The position numbers and the translations under genes are program-made. A stretch of 64,000 nucleotides of DNA from VXNE01 sp965206615 (GTDB lineage Bacteria; Pseudomonadota; Gammaproteobacteria; Pseudomonadales; Azotimanducaceae): positions 372,001 to 436,000 of the forward strand of contig OZ242219.1 of assembly GCA_965206615.1 (NCBI GenBank), in the 5' to 3' direction. Below the pieces are notes generated by a model. It did no database searches. It saw only the letters and a program-made list of their open reading frames with translations, and was not told the origin of the DNA. Shown here in pieces: positions 51,656 through 59,439 of the stretch (positions are counted from its first letter, which is position 1; the number at the start of each line of letters is the position of its first letter).

Positions 51656-51760
51656 CATGAACCGCCCGGCGCAGAACCCGCCACCCCCGCCGGTCAGGAT
51701 GATGGCCCGTACGGCATCATCGTCGCCGGCCACCGAGAGGGCAGCGGAGACCTCTGAGGT
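51656..51760 (-). pseudogene. Fragment of a crotonase (enoyl-CoA hydratase) gene
   Basis: About 35 codons on the minus strand read TSEVSAALSVAGDDDAVRAI then ILTGGGGGFCAGRFM. This is the oxyanion-hole region of the enoyl-CoA hydratase family (usually ...VRAIVLTGAGRGFCAG.D). There is no continuation on either side. It sits in the 344-bp gap between the LLM gene and the GlcD-like gene; nothing else is recognisable in that gap. Confidence 0.6.
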
Positions 51761-51905
51761 GGGTGTCCCGGGGGCTGTGGGCGCCCGTGGCGCGGTCTGT
51801 GGGGACGGGGGTGCGTGCTACACTCCCAAACGCTTGAGGGCGCGGCACCGCGGCGTTTCCGGGTGTACGCACTGCGTCAGGCACAGGGCGAAACAAGGGG
51901 GCGAC

Positions 51906-53309
51906 ATGGCGGACCTTCTGCAAACGCTGGCCGACATCACGGGGCCGGGCGGCGTATTGACCGGCGCCGACGTCAACGGCCGCGCGGCGGGTATCTGGAT
52001 GAGCGAGTCCATCGAGGCGCAGACCCTCGTACGCCCGCGTAGCACGGCAGAGGTCAGTGCCGTCCTGGCCGCCTGTCACCGCGCGAGACAGTCCGTCGTG
52101 GCCCATGGCGGCCTGACGGGTCTCGTCGGCAGCGCCATCACCGAGCGCGGCGACGTCGTGCTGTCCCTCGAACGCATGAAGCGCATCGAGGGCGTGGACC
52201 GCACCAACCGCACCATGACCGTCGAAGCGGGCGTCGTGCTGCAGGCCGTCCAGGAACACGCGGACGAACACGGGTTGATGTACCCCCTCGATCTCGGCGG
52301 TCGCGGCAGTTGCACCATTGGCGGCAACATCTCGACCAACGCCGGCGGCAACCGGGTCATCCGCTACGGCATGACCCGGGACATGGTGCTCGGCCTCGAG
52401 GCCGTGCTGGCCGATGGCACCGTGGTCTCCTCCATGAACGAGATGATCAAGAACAACGCCGGTTACGACCTGAAGCAGCTCTTCATCGGCAGCGAAGGCA
52501 GCCTCGGCATCGTGACGCGCGCGGTCCTGCGCCTGCGGGAGAAACCGCGCAGCCAGGAGACGCTGTTCGTGGCCGTCGACGAGTTCGACAAGCTGCCGGC
52601 GCTGCTGAAGCTGATGGACGCGCGTCTCGGCGGCGCCCTGTCCGCGTTCGAGGTGCTCTGGAACAACTTCTACCGGCTCGTGAGCACGCCGCCGGCCAAG
52701 CAGCGCCCGCCGCTGTCCCAGGACCATCCCTACTACGTCCTGATCGAGGCGATGGGCGGCGATGCCGAGACGGACAAGGCCCGCGCCGAGGCCGCGCTCG
52801 AGGACGCCTACGGGGCGGGCTTGGTGACCGACGCCGTGATCGCCCAGAGCGAGGCGCAGCGGCTGGAACTGTGGGCGATGCGCGACGACGTGGAGCAGTG
52901 CAACCGCTTTCCGCCGCTGTTCATCTACGACGTCAGCCTGCCGATCCCGCGGATGGAGGCTTACGTGGAGGACGTGAACCGCGGGCTGGCCGAGACCTTC
53001 GGCACCTACCGCAACTTCGCGTTCGGGCACCTCGGCGACGGCAACCTGCACTTCGGCATCTCCGCGGGCAGCGACCACAGCGCAAAGGAAGGCGTGGATC
53101 GCGCCGTCTACCAGCCGCTCGCGGGCATCGGCGGCTCGGTCTCCGCGGAGCACGGCGTGGGCCTCGACAAGAAGGCATGGCTGTCGGTGTCGCGCACCCC
53201 GGAGGAGATCGTCCTCATGCGCTCGCTGAAACAGGCGCTGGACCCCAGGGGCATCCTGAATCCCGGGAAGATCTTCGACGAGAGCGGGAGGGTGGGCGTC
53301 GCCGCATGA
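51906..53309 (+). CDS. FAD-binding oxidase, GlcD/D-2-hydroxyacid dehydrogenase-like
   Basis: A 467-residue flavoprotein of the vanillyl-alcohol-oxidase/PCMH superfamily. The FAD domain has VAHGGLTGLVGSAITERGD and TIGGNISTNAGGNRVIRYGMTRDMVLGLEAVLADG. The C-terminal domain has FGHLGDGNLHFGIS and GGSVSAEHGVGLDKKAWL. Such enzymes oxidise D-lactate, glycolate or D-2-hydroxyglutarate to the 2-oxo acid. Its stop overlaps the amidase ATG (ATGA). A link with the D-2-hydroxyacid dehydrogenase of the nitrile operon is only a suggestion. Confidence 0.88.
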   Translation: MADLLQTLADITGPGGVLTGADVNGRAAGIWMSESIEAQTLVRPRSTAEVSAVLAACHRARQSVVAHGGLTGLVGSAITERGDVVLSLERMKRIEGVDRTNRTMTVEAGVVLQAVQEHADEHGLMYPLDLGGRGSCTIGGNISTNAGGNRVIRYGMTRDMVLGLEAVLADGTVVSSMNEMIKNNAGYDLKQLFIGSEGSLGIVTRAVLRLREKPRSQETLFVAVDEFDKLPALLKLMDARLGGALSAFEVLWNNFYRLVSTPPAKQRPPLSQDHPYYVLIEAMGGDAETDKARAEAALEDAYGAGLVTDAVIAQSEAQRLELWAMRDDVEQCNRFPPLFIYDVSLPIPRMEAYVEDVNRGLAETFGTYRNFAFGHLGDGNLHFGISAGSDHSAKEGVDRAVYQPLAGIGGSVSAEHGVGLDKKAWLSVSRTPEEIVLMRSLKQALDPRGILNPGKIFDESGRVGVAA

Positions 53310-54712
53310 GCGCGCCCGTCGCGGACGTCCCGCTGCATTACCTCTCGCTGTCGGACGTCTGCCGGCGGCTGAAGAGCGGCGCGTTCTCGGCCGTGGCGGT
53401 CACCGAGGCGATGCTGGCGCGCATCGGACGCCTCGATCCGGAACTCAAGGCGTACGTCACGGTGACCGGGGAACGGGCGCTGGCGCAGGCCGCCGCACTC
53501 GACACCCGGCGCGCGAACGGCGAACCCCTCGGACCCCTGCACGGCGTGCCGATCGCGCTCAAGGACCTGCTCTGGACCGGGGACATCGTGACGACGTGTG
53601 GAACGCGCGTACTGGCCGACTGGCTGCCACCGGAAGACGCCACGGTCGTGACGCGGCTCAAGGCGGCCGGAGCCGTGATCCTCGGCAAGGTCAAGCTCAC
53701 CGAGGGGGCGTTCTCGAACCACCACCCGGACGTCGCGCCGCCGGTGAATCCCTGGGCCGCGGACCGCTGGACGGGGGTCTCGTCGTCCGGTTCCGGGGTG
53801 TCCGTGGCCGCCGGCCTGGCCTTCGGTGCGCTGGGTTCCGACACGGGCGGCAGCATTCGCTTTCCCTCCGCCTGCTGCGGGCTGGTCGGCATCAAGCCCA
53901 CCTACGGCCGCGTCAGCCGGCACGGGGCCTTCCCGCTCGCGGAGTCCCTCGACCACATCGGTCCGATGACGCGCAGGGTCGAGGACGCAGCGCGCATGCT
54001 CGGCGTGATGGCCGGGCAGGACCCGAAAGACCCGACCTCGCTGCCGGCCGCGGTGCCGAACTACGTCGCGGAAACGGGCGGCGGCCTGGCCGGCTTCGCC
54101 GTCGGCGTGGACCGGGACTACATCGGAGCGGGCGTCGCCCCCGCAGCCGTCGGGGCGGTGGAGGACGCGCTCGATGTGCTCCAGGCAGCGGGCGCGCGCA
54201 TCGTGGACATCCGCATGCCGAACTGCGCCGACCTCGTGGAGGGCTGGGCGATCACCTGCGGCGTGGAGTGCGCGCTCGCGCATGCGGCGACCTGGCCGTC
54301 GCGCCAGGACGACTACGGACCCGACCTCGCCCGGCTGCTGGCCCTCGGGCAGGGCGCCGACGCGACGGACTACGCGCGCCTCGAACGGGCGCGGGAGCGT
54401 TTCCGTGCGGAGCTTGACGCGACGCTCTGCGAGGTGCAGGCCATCGCGGCGCCGTGCATGATCACGCCGCCTCCCTTGACGGACTTCGGCACCCGCGTGC
54501 CGGAGGAGGGCATGGCGCCGTTCATCCAGTTCACGGCGCCTTTCGACTACTCCGGCCACCCGACCATCACGCTGCCGATCGGTCTCGACGGCGAAGGCGT
54601 GCCGCGGGCCTTCCAGTTGATCGGACCCCGCCTCGGCGAGGCCGCGCTGGTCCGCATGGGGAGCGCGTTCGAAGCCGCTGCCGGGTTCGGCGAACACCCG
54701 GAGCTGGGCTGA
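53306..54712 (+). CDS. Amidase-signature-family hydrolase
   Basis: A 468-residue amidase. The Ser-cisSer-Lys triad is visible: Lys in PIALKDLLWTGD, Ser in GVSSSGSGVSVAAGLAFGA, and the nucleophile Ser in GSDTGGSIRFPSACCGLVGIKPTYGRV. Amidases of this group convert amides to acids and ammonia, the step after nitrile hydratase. It is the only amidase-signature gene seen here and lies about 35 kb from the nitrile hydratase genes, translationally coupled to a GlcD-like oxidase instead. Confidence 0.9.
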   Translation: MSAPVADVPLHYLSLSDVCRRLKSGAFSAVAVTEAMLARIGRLDPELKAYVTVTGERALAQAAALDTRRANGEPLGPLHGVPIALKDLLWTGDIVTTCGTRVLADWLPPEDATVVTRLKAAGAVILGKVKLTEGAFSNHHPDVAPPVNPWAADRWTGVSSSGSGVSVAAGLAFGALGSDTGGSIRFPSACCGLVGIKPTYGRVSRHGAFPLAESLDHIGPMTRRVEDAARMLGVMAGQDPKDPTSLPAAVPNYVAETGGGLAGFAVGVDRDYIGAGVAPAAVGAVEDALDVLQAAGARIVDIRMPNCADLVEGWAITCGVECALAHAATWPSRQDDYGPDLARLLALGQGADATDYARLERARERFRAELDATLCEVQAIAAPCMITPPPLTDFGTRVPEEGMAPFIQFTAPFDYSGHPTITLPIGLDGEGVPRAFQLIGPRLGEAALVRMGSAFEAAAGFGEHPELG

Positions 54713-54783
54713 CAGGCGACTCCCCGTACTATTGGCACCCGCCGCGCCCAGATCGGGATCGAGGTCGGCTATCGGTTGCAGGC

Positions 54784-54802
54784 GCAACCGCTTTGCGGTT
54801 GC
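54784..54802. other. Stem-loop upstream of the esterase gene
   Basis: GCAACCG and CGGTTGC pair around CTTTG, about 35 bp before the esterase start. No T-tract follows. It may be a structured leader or part of a palindromic repeat; function unknown. Confidence 0.35.
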
Positions 54803-54836
54803 ACACGAGAATCTCGGTACGAGCGGGAGAAGTCGA

Positions 54837-55829
54837 GTGACGAACGGGATGACGAGGCGGCGCGTGCTCGGCGCGCTGGCGGCGGTCGGCGCGCCGGTGG
54901 CCGCGATGGATGTCGAGGACTACCTGCGGCTGGGACTCGACAAGTCCTTCATGGACCGCGGGCTGGGCGCCGAGGTGAACGGGCGCACCAACATGGAGCT
55001 GCTCGAGTCCCTGAACGTGCCGGAAGACCGGCAATACCACCCCTGTCCCGAGGCGCACCCGGGGCCGGACGTTCCGCGCGGTACGGTGCGCGAGTTCCCC
55101 GGATGGGACGGGACCCGCATCTACGCGGGGACGATCCGCGACGTGTCGGTCTACCTCCCGGCGCAGCTCGAATCCTCGACGGCGCCGTCCCTGATGGTGT
55201 TCCAGGACGGGCAGATGTACCTCGACCCTGCGGGTCCGGTGCGGGCGACGGCGGTGCTCGACTCCCTCATCCACGCGGGCGAGCTGCCGCCGACGGTCGC
55301 GGTGTTCGTCATGCCCGGCCGGCGTCCGGGGATGACCCTGGACGAGACCCGGACCTACCGCAGCATGGAATACGACAGCGTGACGCCCACGTACGCCCGG
55401 TTCCTGGTAGACGAACTGCTGCCGTTCGCGGAGTCGGAGGCCGGCGCGCGCTTCCCGGACGATCCGGCGATGCGCCTGATCTGCGGCATATCGAGCGGCG
55501 GCATCTGTGCGTTCAACGCGGCCTGGCACGACCCGTCCGCGTTCGGGCGGGTCCTCTGCCACGTGGGATCCTTCGTCAACGTCCGCGGCGGCCACAACTA
55601 CCCGTATCTCATCAGGTCGACGCCCAGGAAGCCCCTCAGGGTGTTCCTGCAGAGCGGGGAGCGCGACGGCAACGCCATCATGGGCAACTGGGCGCTCGCC
55701 AACCGGCTGATGGCCTCGGCGCTCGAGTACGCGGGCTACGAGTACCGTTTCGTCTTCGGAGAAGGCGGCCACAGCCTCCGCCACGGCGCCGCGATCTTCG
55801 CGGACTCCCTTCGGTGGCTGGCAGCGTGA
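54837..55829 (+). CDS. Putative esterase, enterochelin-esterase-like alpha/beta hydrolase
   Basis: A 330-residue alpha/beta hydrolase of the Esterase-D/Fes group. The nucleophile elbow is CGISSGGICAF, preceded by the oxyanion strand LMVFQDGQMY. The catalytic His lies in FGEGGHSLRHGAAIF. A short N-terminal hydrophobic stretch with RRR (TRRRVLGALAAVGAPVAA) may be a degenerate Tat signal. I chose GTG 54837 because GGGAGAAG is five bases upstream; ATG 54849 is the alternative. Convergent with the TetR gene. Confidence 0.82.
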   Translation: MTNGMTRRRVLGALAAVGAPVAAMDVEDYLRLGLDKSFMDRGLGAEVNGRTNMELLESLNVPEDRQYHPCPEAHPGPDVPRGTVREFPGWDGTRIYAGTIRDVSVYLPAQLESSTAPSLMVFQDGQMYLDPAGPVRATAVLDSLIHAGELPPTVAVFVMPGRRPGMTLDETRTYRSMEYDSVTPTYARFLVDELLPFAESEAGARFPDDPAMRLICGISSGGICAFNAAWHDPSAFGRVLCHVGSFVNVRGGHNYPYLIRSTPRKPLRVFLQSGERDGNAIMGNWALANRLMASALEYAGYEYRFVFGEGGHSLRHGAAIFADSLRWLAA

Positions 55830-55879
55830 GCCTTCCGCCCGCGCGCACCCCGTAGCGGCCTCGGCGGCCGGCTACCGCG

Positions 55880-56548
55880 TCACTTCGCAGTCGCGGTGAG
55901 TTGGCTGCCGACCTCGCTGCGCCCGATGGACCGGACCGTCTCCAGCAGGGCGCTGGCGGCGATATTCGCGATCTGCGGCAGGCGCCGGCGATGGGCTCGC
56001 CCGTGACCCACGAACGGCGTCTGGCCCTCGAGGGCGGCGGCGACGAACAGCGCTACCGCCTCACGGGCGTCCGCACCGAGGTCCGGGTTGATCTCGGCAA
56101 TGAGGTCGACCAGGTAGCTGCGCGCGTCCGCGTAGAGTCGCTCCATTTCCAGGGCGGCGTAGTCGCTGCGGTGGGCCAGCGCCCACAGCTCCGGAAAGAA
56201 GATGGACGTTTCCTGGGTGCCGAGATCCTCGACGATCAACCGGACGATGGCGACGAACTTGTCCTCGGCGCTGGTCCCGGTGTCCGCCATGATGTGGTCG
56301 AAGTCCCACGTGTAGCCGCTGATGACCGCACGCAGCAGCTCCTGCAGCAGTGCGTCGCGATTGGGAAAATAGTAGGTGACGTTGCCCCGGGCCAGCCCGC
56401 ACTTCTCGCTCACCCGCTTGAGATTGAACTCGCCGTAGCCGTTCTCGATGAAGACGTCGCGGGCGGCGGACAGGATCTTCAGGAGGGTCTGTCTGCCCTT
56501 CTGCGAGGCCGCACCCTTGCTGTCCGGGTTGAGTCTCAGGGTACGCAT
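55880..56548 (-). CDS. TetR family transcriptional regulator (2), divergent from the amine dehydrogenase operon
   Basis: A 222-residue TetR regulator. The helix-turn-helix is QTLLKILSAARDVFIENGYGEFNLKRVSEKCGLARGNVTYYFPNRDALLQELLRAV. The C-terminal domain is helical (ligand binding). The start is ATG 56548 with GGAGG seven bases upstream. It is transcribed away from the amine dehydrogenase operon, with a 232-bp intergenic region that contains three regularly spaced pseudo-palindromes; it is the obvious candidate to bind them. Confidence 0.9.
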   Translation of the reverse strand: MRTLRLNPDSKGAASQKGRQTLLKILSAARDVFIENGYGEFNLKRVSEKCGLARGNVTYYFPNRDALLQELLRAVISGYTWDFDHIMADTGTSAEDKFVAIVRLIVEDLGTQETSIFFPELWALAHRSDYAALEMERLYADARSYLVDLIAEINPDLGADAREAVALFVAAALEGQTPFVGHGRAHRRRLPQIANIAASALLETVRSIGRSEVGSQLTATAK

Positions 56549-56704
56549 GCTGTTCCTCCGGCGCCGGTGAACGGGCCGTGCGCATCCGCGGGAGTATAGC
56601 GCCCCCTTTGGGGCGCGAGTTGCCACCCCGGGGCATGTCCGTGGTAGCCGCGCGGCCGTCTCGCTCTCCCACGAAAGGCCCGGGAAAAAGTTCGCGATAC
56701 CCCC

Positions 56705-56732
56705 TTGCCATAAATAGGCATTTGTGCATAAC
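56705..56732 (+). promoter_or_regulatory. Candidate promoter of the amine dehydrogenase operon
   Basis: TTGCCA (56705-56710) and CATAAC (56727-56732) with 16 bp between them resemble a sigma-70 promoter. The first operator-like box (56715-56730) covers the spacer and most of the -10, so a repressor bound there would block transcription. Confidence 0.45.
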
Positions 56733-56766
56733 TTGGCGTCAGTGCATAAATTGGCATTGGTGCCTA
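56715..56766. promoter_or_regulatory. Three operator-like boxes with an 18-bp period
   Basis: Boxes at 56715-56730, 56733-56748 and 56751-56766 fit T(A/T)GGC(A/G)NNNNTGC(A/C)TA, a pseudo-palindrome. Box 3 is the most symmetric (TTGGCATTGGTGCCTA). Starts are exactly 18 bp apart. The block is AT-rich and ends just before the amine dehydrogenase gene. Confidence 0.7.
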
Positions 56767-56780
56767 TTATGTGGAGGGCG

Positions 56781-57938
56781 ATGCGAAAGAACTGGCGGTG
56801 CCTCGCGCTGCTTGCGCTCCTGCCCGGACTCGCCTGGGCGGCCGGTCCGGCGCTGCCCGCCGAGCCCATGCCCGCGGTGGCCGCGCTGCCTTCGCCTTCG
56901 AAGCACTGGATCTACGCGCACGACGCCGCGTTCTACAGCCTGACCTCGGGCAAGGTGTTCGTGGTGGACGTGGGCGCGGACACGCGCCATGTTCTCGGCC
57001 TGATCGGTGCCGCCCAGTTCCCGTCGTTCCGCCAGGCGGACACACGCGGCGAGCTCTACGTGGCCGAGAGCTTCTTCGCGCGGGGCACACGCGGAACACA
57101 GACGGATGTCCTGACCATCTACGAGGGCGCCAGCCTGCAGCGGCTGGGCGAGGTCATCCTGCCCGGGGCGAAGCGCATGCAGGTGGTGCCGCAGAAGGCG
57201 GCCCTGCAGATTACCCGCGGCGGCGACTTCGCGCTCGTCTTCAACTTTACCCCGGCCTCCAGCGTCACCGTGGTGGACCTCGCGCGCCGGGAGGTCGTCA
57301 ACGAGATCGCCGTCCCGGGTTGCATGTTGATCTACCCCTTCGGCGCGTCCGGCTTCGTCACCCTGTGCGGTGACGGCTCGGCCCAGGCGGTGGTGCTGGA
57401 CGGGGCCGGTCAGGTGCTGCGCGAGGGCCGTACGCAGTCGTTCAACGACATCGACGGCGACCCGATGTTCATGAAGGCGGCGTGGATCGGTCATACCGCG
57501 TACTTCCCCACGTTCGACGGGTGGGTGCAGCCGCTCGACCTGTCCGGCGACGAGCCGGTAGCGGCGCCCCGGTGGCGCCTCGAAACCGACCTGCCCGGGG
57601 CGCCTGGCGGTGCGAAACCCTCCGGCTGGCAGGTGATCTCCGCAGATTCCGGCGGGCGCCTGTACGTGCTGATGCGCGAGAACGCCGGACGCGGCGATCA
57701 CAAGTTCGGCGGCGAGACGGTCTGGATCGCGGATGCCCTCACCGGCCGGGTCACCGACGTCGTGCCGCTGGCCACGCCGGGGGTCTCGATCGAGGCGACA
57801 CGGGGCGATCCACCGTTGCTGGCGGTGACCAATGCGGACATGCAACTCGACGTCTACGACCCGCGGGACCACCGCAAGCTTCGAACGATCGGCGACTGGG
57901 GCCCGGCGATGCCGCTGGCGCTGCACGCGGGACGATGA
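56781..57938 (+). CDS. mauB: Amine dehydrogenase large (heavy) subunit, MauB/AauB-like
   Basis: A 385-residue protein with a signal peptide (MRKNWRCLALLALLPGLAWA-AG). The rest has the repeat pattern of the seven-bladed propeller of TTQ amine dehydrogenase heavy chains: HWIYAHDAAFYSLTSGKVFVVDVGADTRHVLG, RGTRGTQTDVLTIYE, CMLIYPFGASGFVTLCGDG, GDPMFMKAAWIGHTAYFPTFDGWVQPLDL and GRGDHKFGGETVWI. The heavy chain forms the periplasmic alpha2beta2 scaffold and gates substrate to the quinone subunit. ATG 56781 is favoured by the signal peptide; an in-frame ATG lies at 56769. The stop overlaps the light-chain start (ATGA). Confidence 0.9.
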   Translation: MRKNWRCLALLALLPGLAWAAGPALPAEPMPAVAALPSPSKHWIYAHDAAFYSLTSGKVFVVDVGADTRHVLGLIGAAQFPSFRQADTRGELYVAESFFARGTRGTQTDVLTIYEGASLQRLGEVILPGAKRMQVVPQKAALQITRGGDFALVFNFTPASSVTVVDLARREVVNEIAVPGCMLIYPFGASGFVTLCGDGSAQAVVLDGAGQVLREGRTQSFNDIDGDPMFMKAAWIGHTAYFPTFDGWVQPLDLSGDEPVAAPRWRLETDLPGAPGGAKPSGWQVISADSGGRLYVLMRENAGRGDHKFGGETVWIADALTGRVTDVVPLATPGVSIEATRGDPPLLAVTNADMQLDVYDPRDHRKLRTIGDWGPAMPLALHAGR

Positions 57939-58468
57939 GCGTATTCGACCGTCGAGTGGAAGGCCTGACGCGGCGGCTCGCAAGCGGGACCTCGCGGCGG
58001 GGCTTTCTCGGCATGATCGGCGGGCTGTTGGTGGGGCAGTCGGCACTGCCGCTGTTGCCGGTCGCCCGCGCGGCGGGCTACCCGGGCGTCGCTCCCCAGT
58101 CCACCGGCAATCCCGGCGATCCGGGCGATCCGACATCGTGCGACTACTGGCGCTACTGCGGCATCGACGGCTTCCTCTGCTCCTGTTGCGGCGGCACGCA
58201 GAACAGCTGTCCGCCGGGCACGGAAATGTCACCCATCACCTGGGTCGGCACCTGCGAAAACCCGGCCGACGGTCGCTCCTACATCATCTCCTACAACGAC
58301 TGCTGCGGCGTCGAGTCCTGCGGGCGCTGCCTGTGCAACCGCAACGAGGACGACCGCCCGGTCGTGCGGCCGCGCAGCAACAACGACATCAACTGGTGCA
58401 TGGGCACGTCGAGCCGCGCGTACACCTGCTCGACGGCCGTCGTGATCGGAGTTGCCGAGGAGGCTTGA
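57935..58468 (+). CDS. mauA: Amine dehydrogenase light (TTQ-bearing) subunit, MauA-like
   Basis: A 177-residue light chain. A Tat signal is present (SRRGFLGM, 20-27). The mature part follows MauA closely: CDYWRYCGIDGFLCSCC, NSCPPGTEMSPITWVGTC, YNDCCGVESCGRCLC and NDINWCMG. The two tryptophans that would be crosslinked to tryptophan tryptophylquinone are Trp103 and Trp154. They are 51 apart, the same spacing as Trp57 and Trp108 in the Paracoccus enzyme. The mature part has 14 cysteines, two more than the 12 (six disulfides) of the classic protein. It oxidises primary amines to aldehyde and ammonia. The usual mauE, mauD, mauF and mauG neighbours are absent. Confidence 0.93.
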   Translation: MSVFDRRVEGLTRRLASGTSRRGFLGMIGGLLVGQSALPLLPVARAAGYPGVAPQSTGNPGDPGDPTSCDYWRYCGIDGFLCSCCGGTQNSCPPGTEMSPITWVGTCENPADGRSYIISYNDCCGVESCGRCLCNRNEDDRPVVRPRSNNDINWCMGTSSRAYTCSTAVVIGVAEEA

Positions 58469-58471
58469 TCG

Positions 58472-58975
58472 ATGCGCTGCCTGTCGCCCCTCCGACGCCT
58501 CGCTGCATCCGTGCCGTGCGCGGGACGAAGGTGGGGCCTCTGGGCATGTCTGTCGGCGTTGCTGGGTGGAGAGATCAGCGCGGACTCGCGCCACTACGCC
58601 CGCTGTGCGGCCTGTCATCTCGCGACCGGGGTGGGGGTGCCGGACCTGTTCCCACCGCTCGCCGGCCACGTGGAGCGCTTCTTCGCCTCTGCAGACGGTC
58701 GCAGCTATCTGAGCCGCCTCGTGACGGGTGGGGCGAGCGGCGCCATCGACGTGGACGGCGTTCCTTACGCCGGCCTCATGCCGCCCGTGGTCGCGGACCT
58801 GTCGCACGACGAGGTCGCCGATTTGCTGAACGATCTCGTGCGGCGCTTCGGCTCGATGCCCGCGCCCCTGTTCACGCCCGCGGATGTTGCAGCCGCGCGC
58901 GGGGCGGGAAGCCTGTCGGGGGACGAGCGTGCATTGCTGCGGCGGCGCGCGCTGGCGGGGACGGGCGGGCCATGA
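58472..58975 (+). CDS. Mono-haem c-type cytochrome (1) of the amine dehydrogenase operon
   Basis: A 167-residue cytochrome c. A probable signal segment (WGLWACLSALLGGEISA) precedes the haem motif CAACH (Cys45, Cys48, His49), with ATGVGVPDLFPPLAG after it. The likely axial ligand is Met103 in GLMPPV. GGAGG is positioned for ATG 58472, four bases after the light-chain stop. It probably takes electrons from the quinone subunit, replacing the amicyanin of classic mau clusters. One CXXCH only, so it is not a MauG-type di-haem enzyme. Confidence 0.87.
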   Translation: MRCLSPLRRLAASVPCAGRRWGLWACLSALLGGEISADSRHYARCAACHLATGVGVPDLFPPLAGHVERFFASADGRSYLSRLVTGGASGAIDVDGVPYAGLMPPVVADLSHDEVADLLNDLVRRFGSMPAPLFTPADVAAARGAGSLSGDERALLRRRALAGTGGP

Positions 58976-59439
58976 AGTTCGTCGGAGCTGCGGTGTTGGG
59001 CCTCGCGACGCTCGGGAGCCCCGGCGCTGAATCTGGCGGCGACGCCAGGCCCCGCCAGGACTGGATGTTGCACTGCCAGGGCTGTCACGGCGCCGACGGG
59101 TCGTTGGAACGACCGGACATGCCGGCCTTGCGCGGACGGGTGGCCACGTACGTGGGCACAGCCGAAGGGCGGGCCTGGCTCGTGCAGGTCCCGGGCGTTG
59201 CGAGCGCGTCGCTTTCCGATGCCCGCCTCGCCGAGACACTCAACTGGATGATCGCGGCGTTCGACGCCAAGCACATGCCGGACGACTTCGAGGCCTTCAC
59301 GGGCGAGGAAGTCGGGGCGCTGCGCAGGCAGCCCGTCGTCGAGCGGGCACCGCACGCGCAAGACCGGGTACGCGCAGCAGGCAGCCGGGACACCCGGACG
59401 CCGAGTGATCGGGAAACCGAGGAGGGGAGACAACCATGA
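58972..59439 (+). CDS. Mono-haem c-type cytochrome (2) of the amine dehydrogenase operon
   Basis: A 155-residue cytochrome c with a short signal-like N-terminus (KFVGAAVLGLATLGSPGA), the haem motif CQGCH (Cys35, Cys38, His39) and HGADGSLERPDMPALRG with a possible Met50 ligand. The C-terminal 30 residues are charged and look disordered. Its ATG overlaps the stop of cytochrome 1 (ATGA) and its stop overlaps the receptor start, so the five genes from the heavy chain to the receptor form one tightly coupled unit. Confidence 0.85.
   Translation: MKFVGAAVLGLATLGSPGAESGGDARPRQDWMLHCQGCHGADGSLERPDMPALRGRVATYVGTAEGRAWLVQVPGVASASLSDARLAETLNWMIAAFDAKHMPDDFEAFTGEEVGALRRQPVVERAPHAQDRVRAAGSRDTRTPSDRETEEGRQP

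Noticed and set aside
54784..54802. Riboswitch or transcription attenuator before the esterase gene
   Set aside because: A single short stem without alternative pairing or a T-tract; not enough to support a regulatory RNA.
58472..58975. MauG-type TTQ maturation enzyme
   Set aside because: Only one CXXCH motif and 167 residues; MauG is larger and carries two haem motifs.
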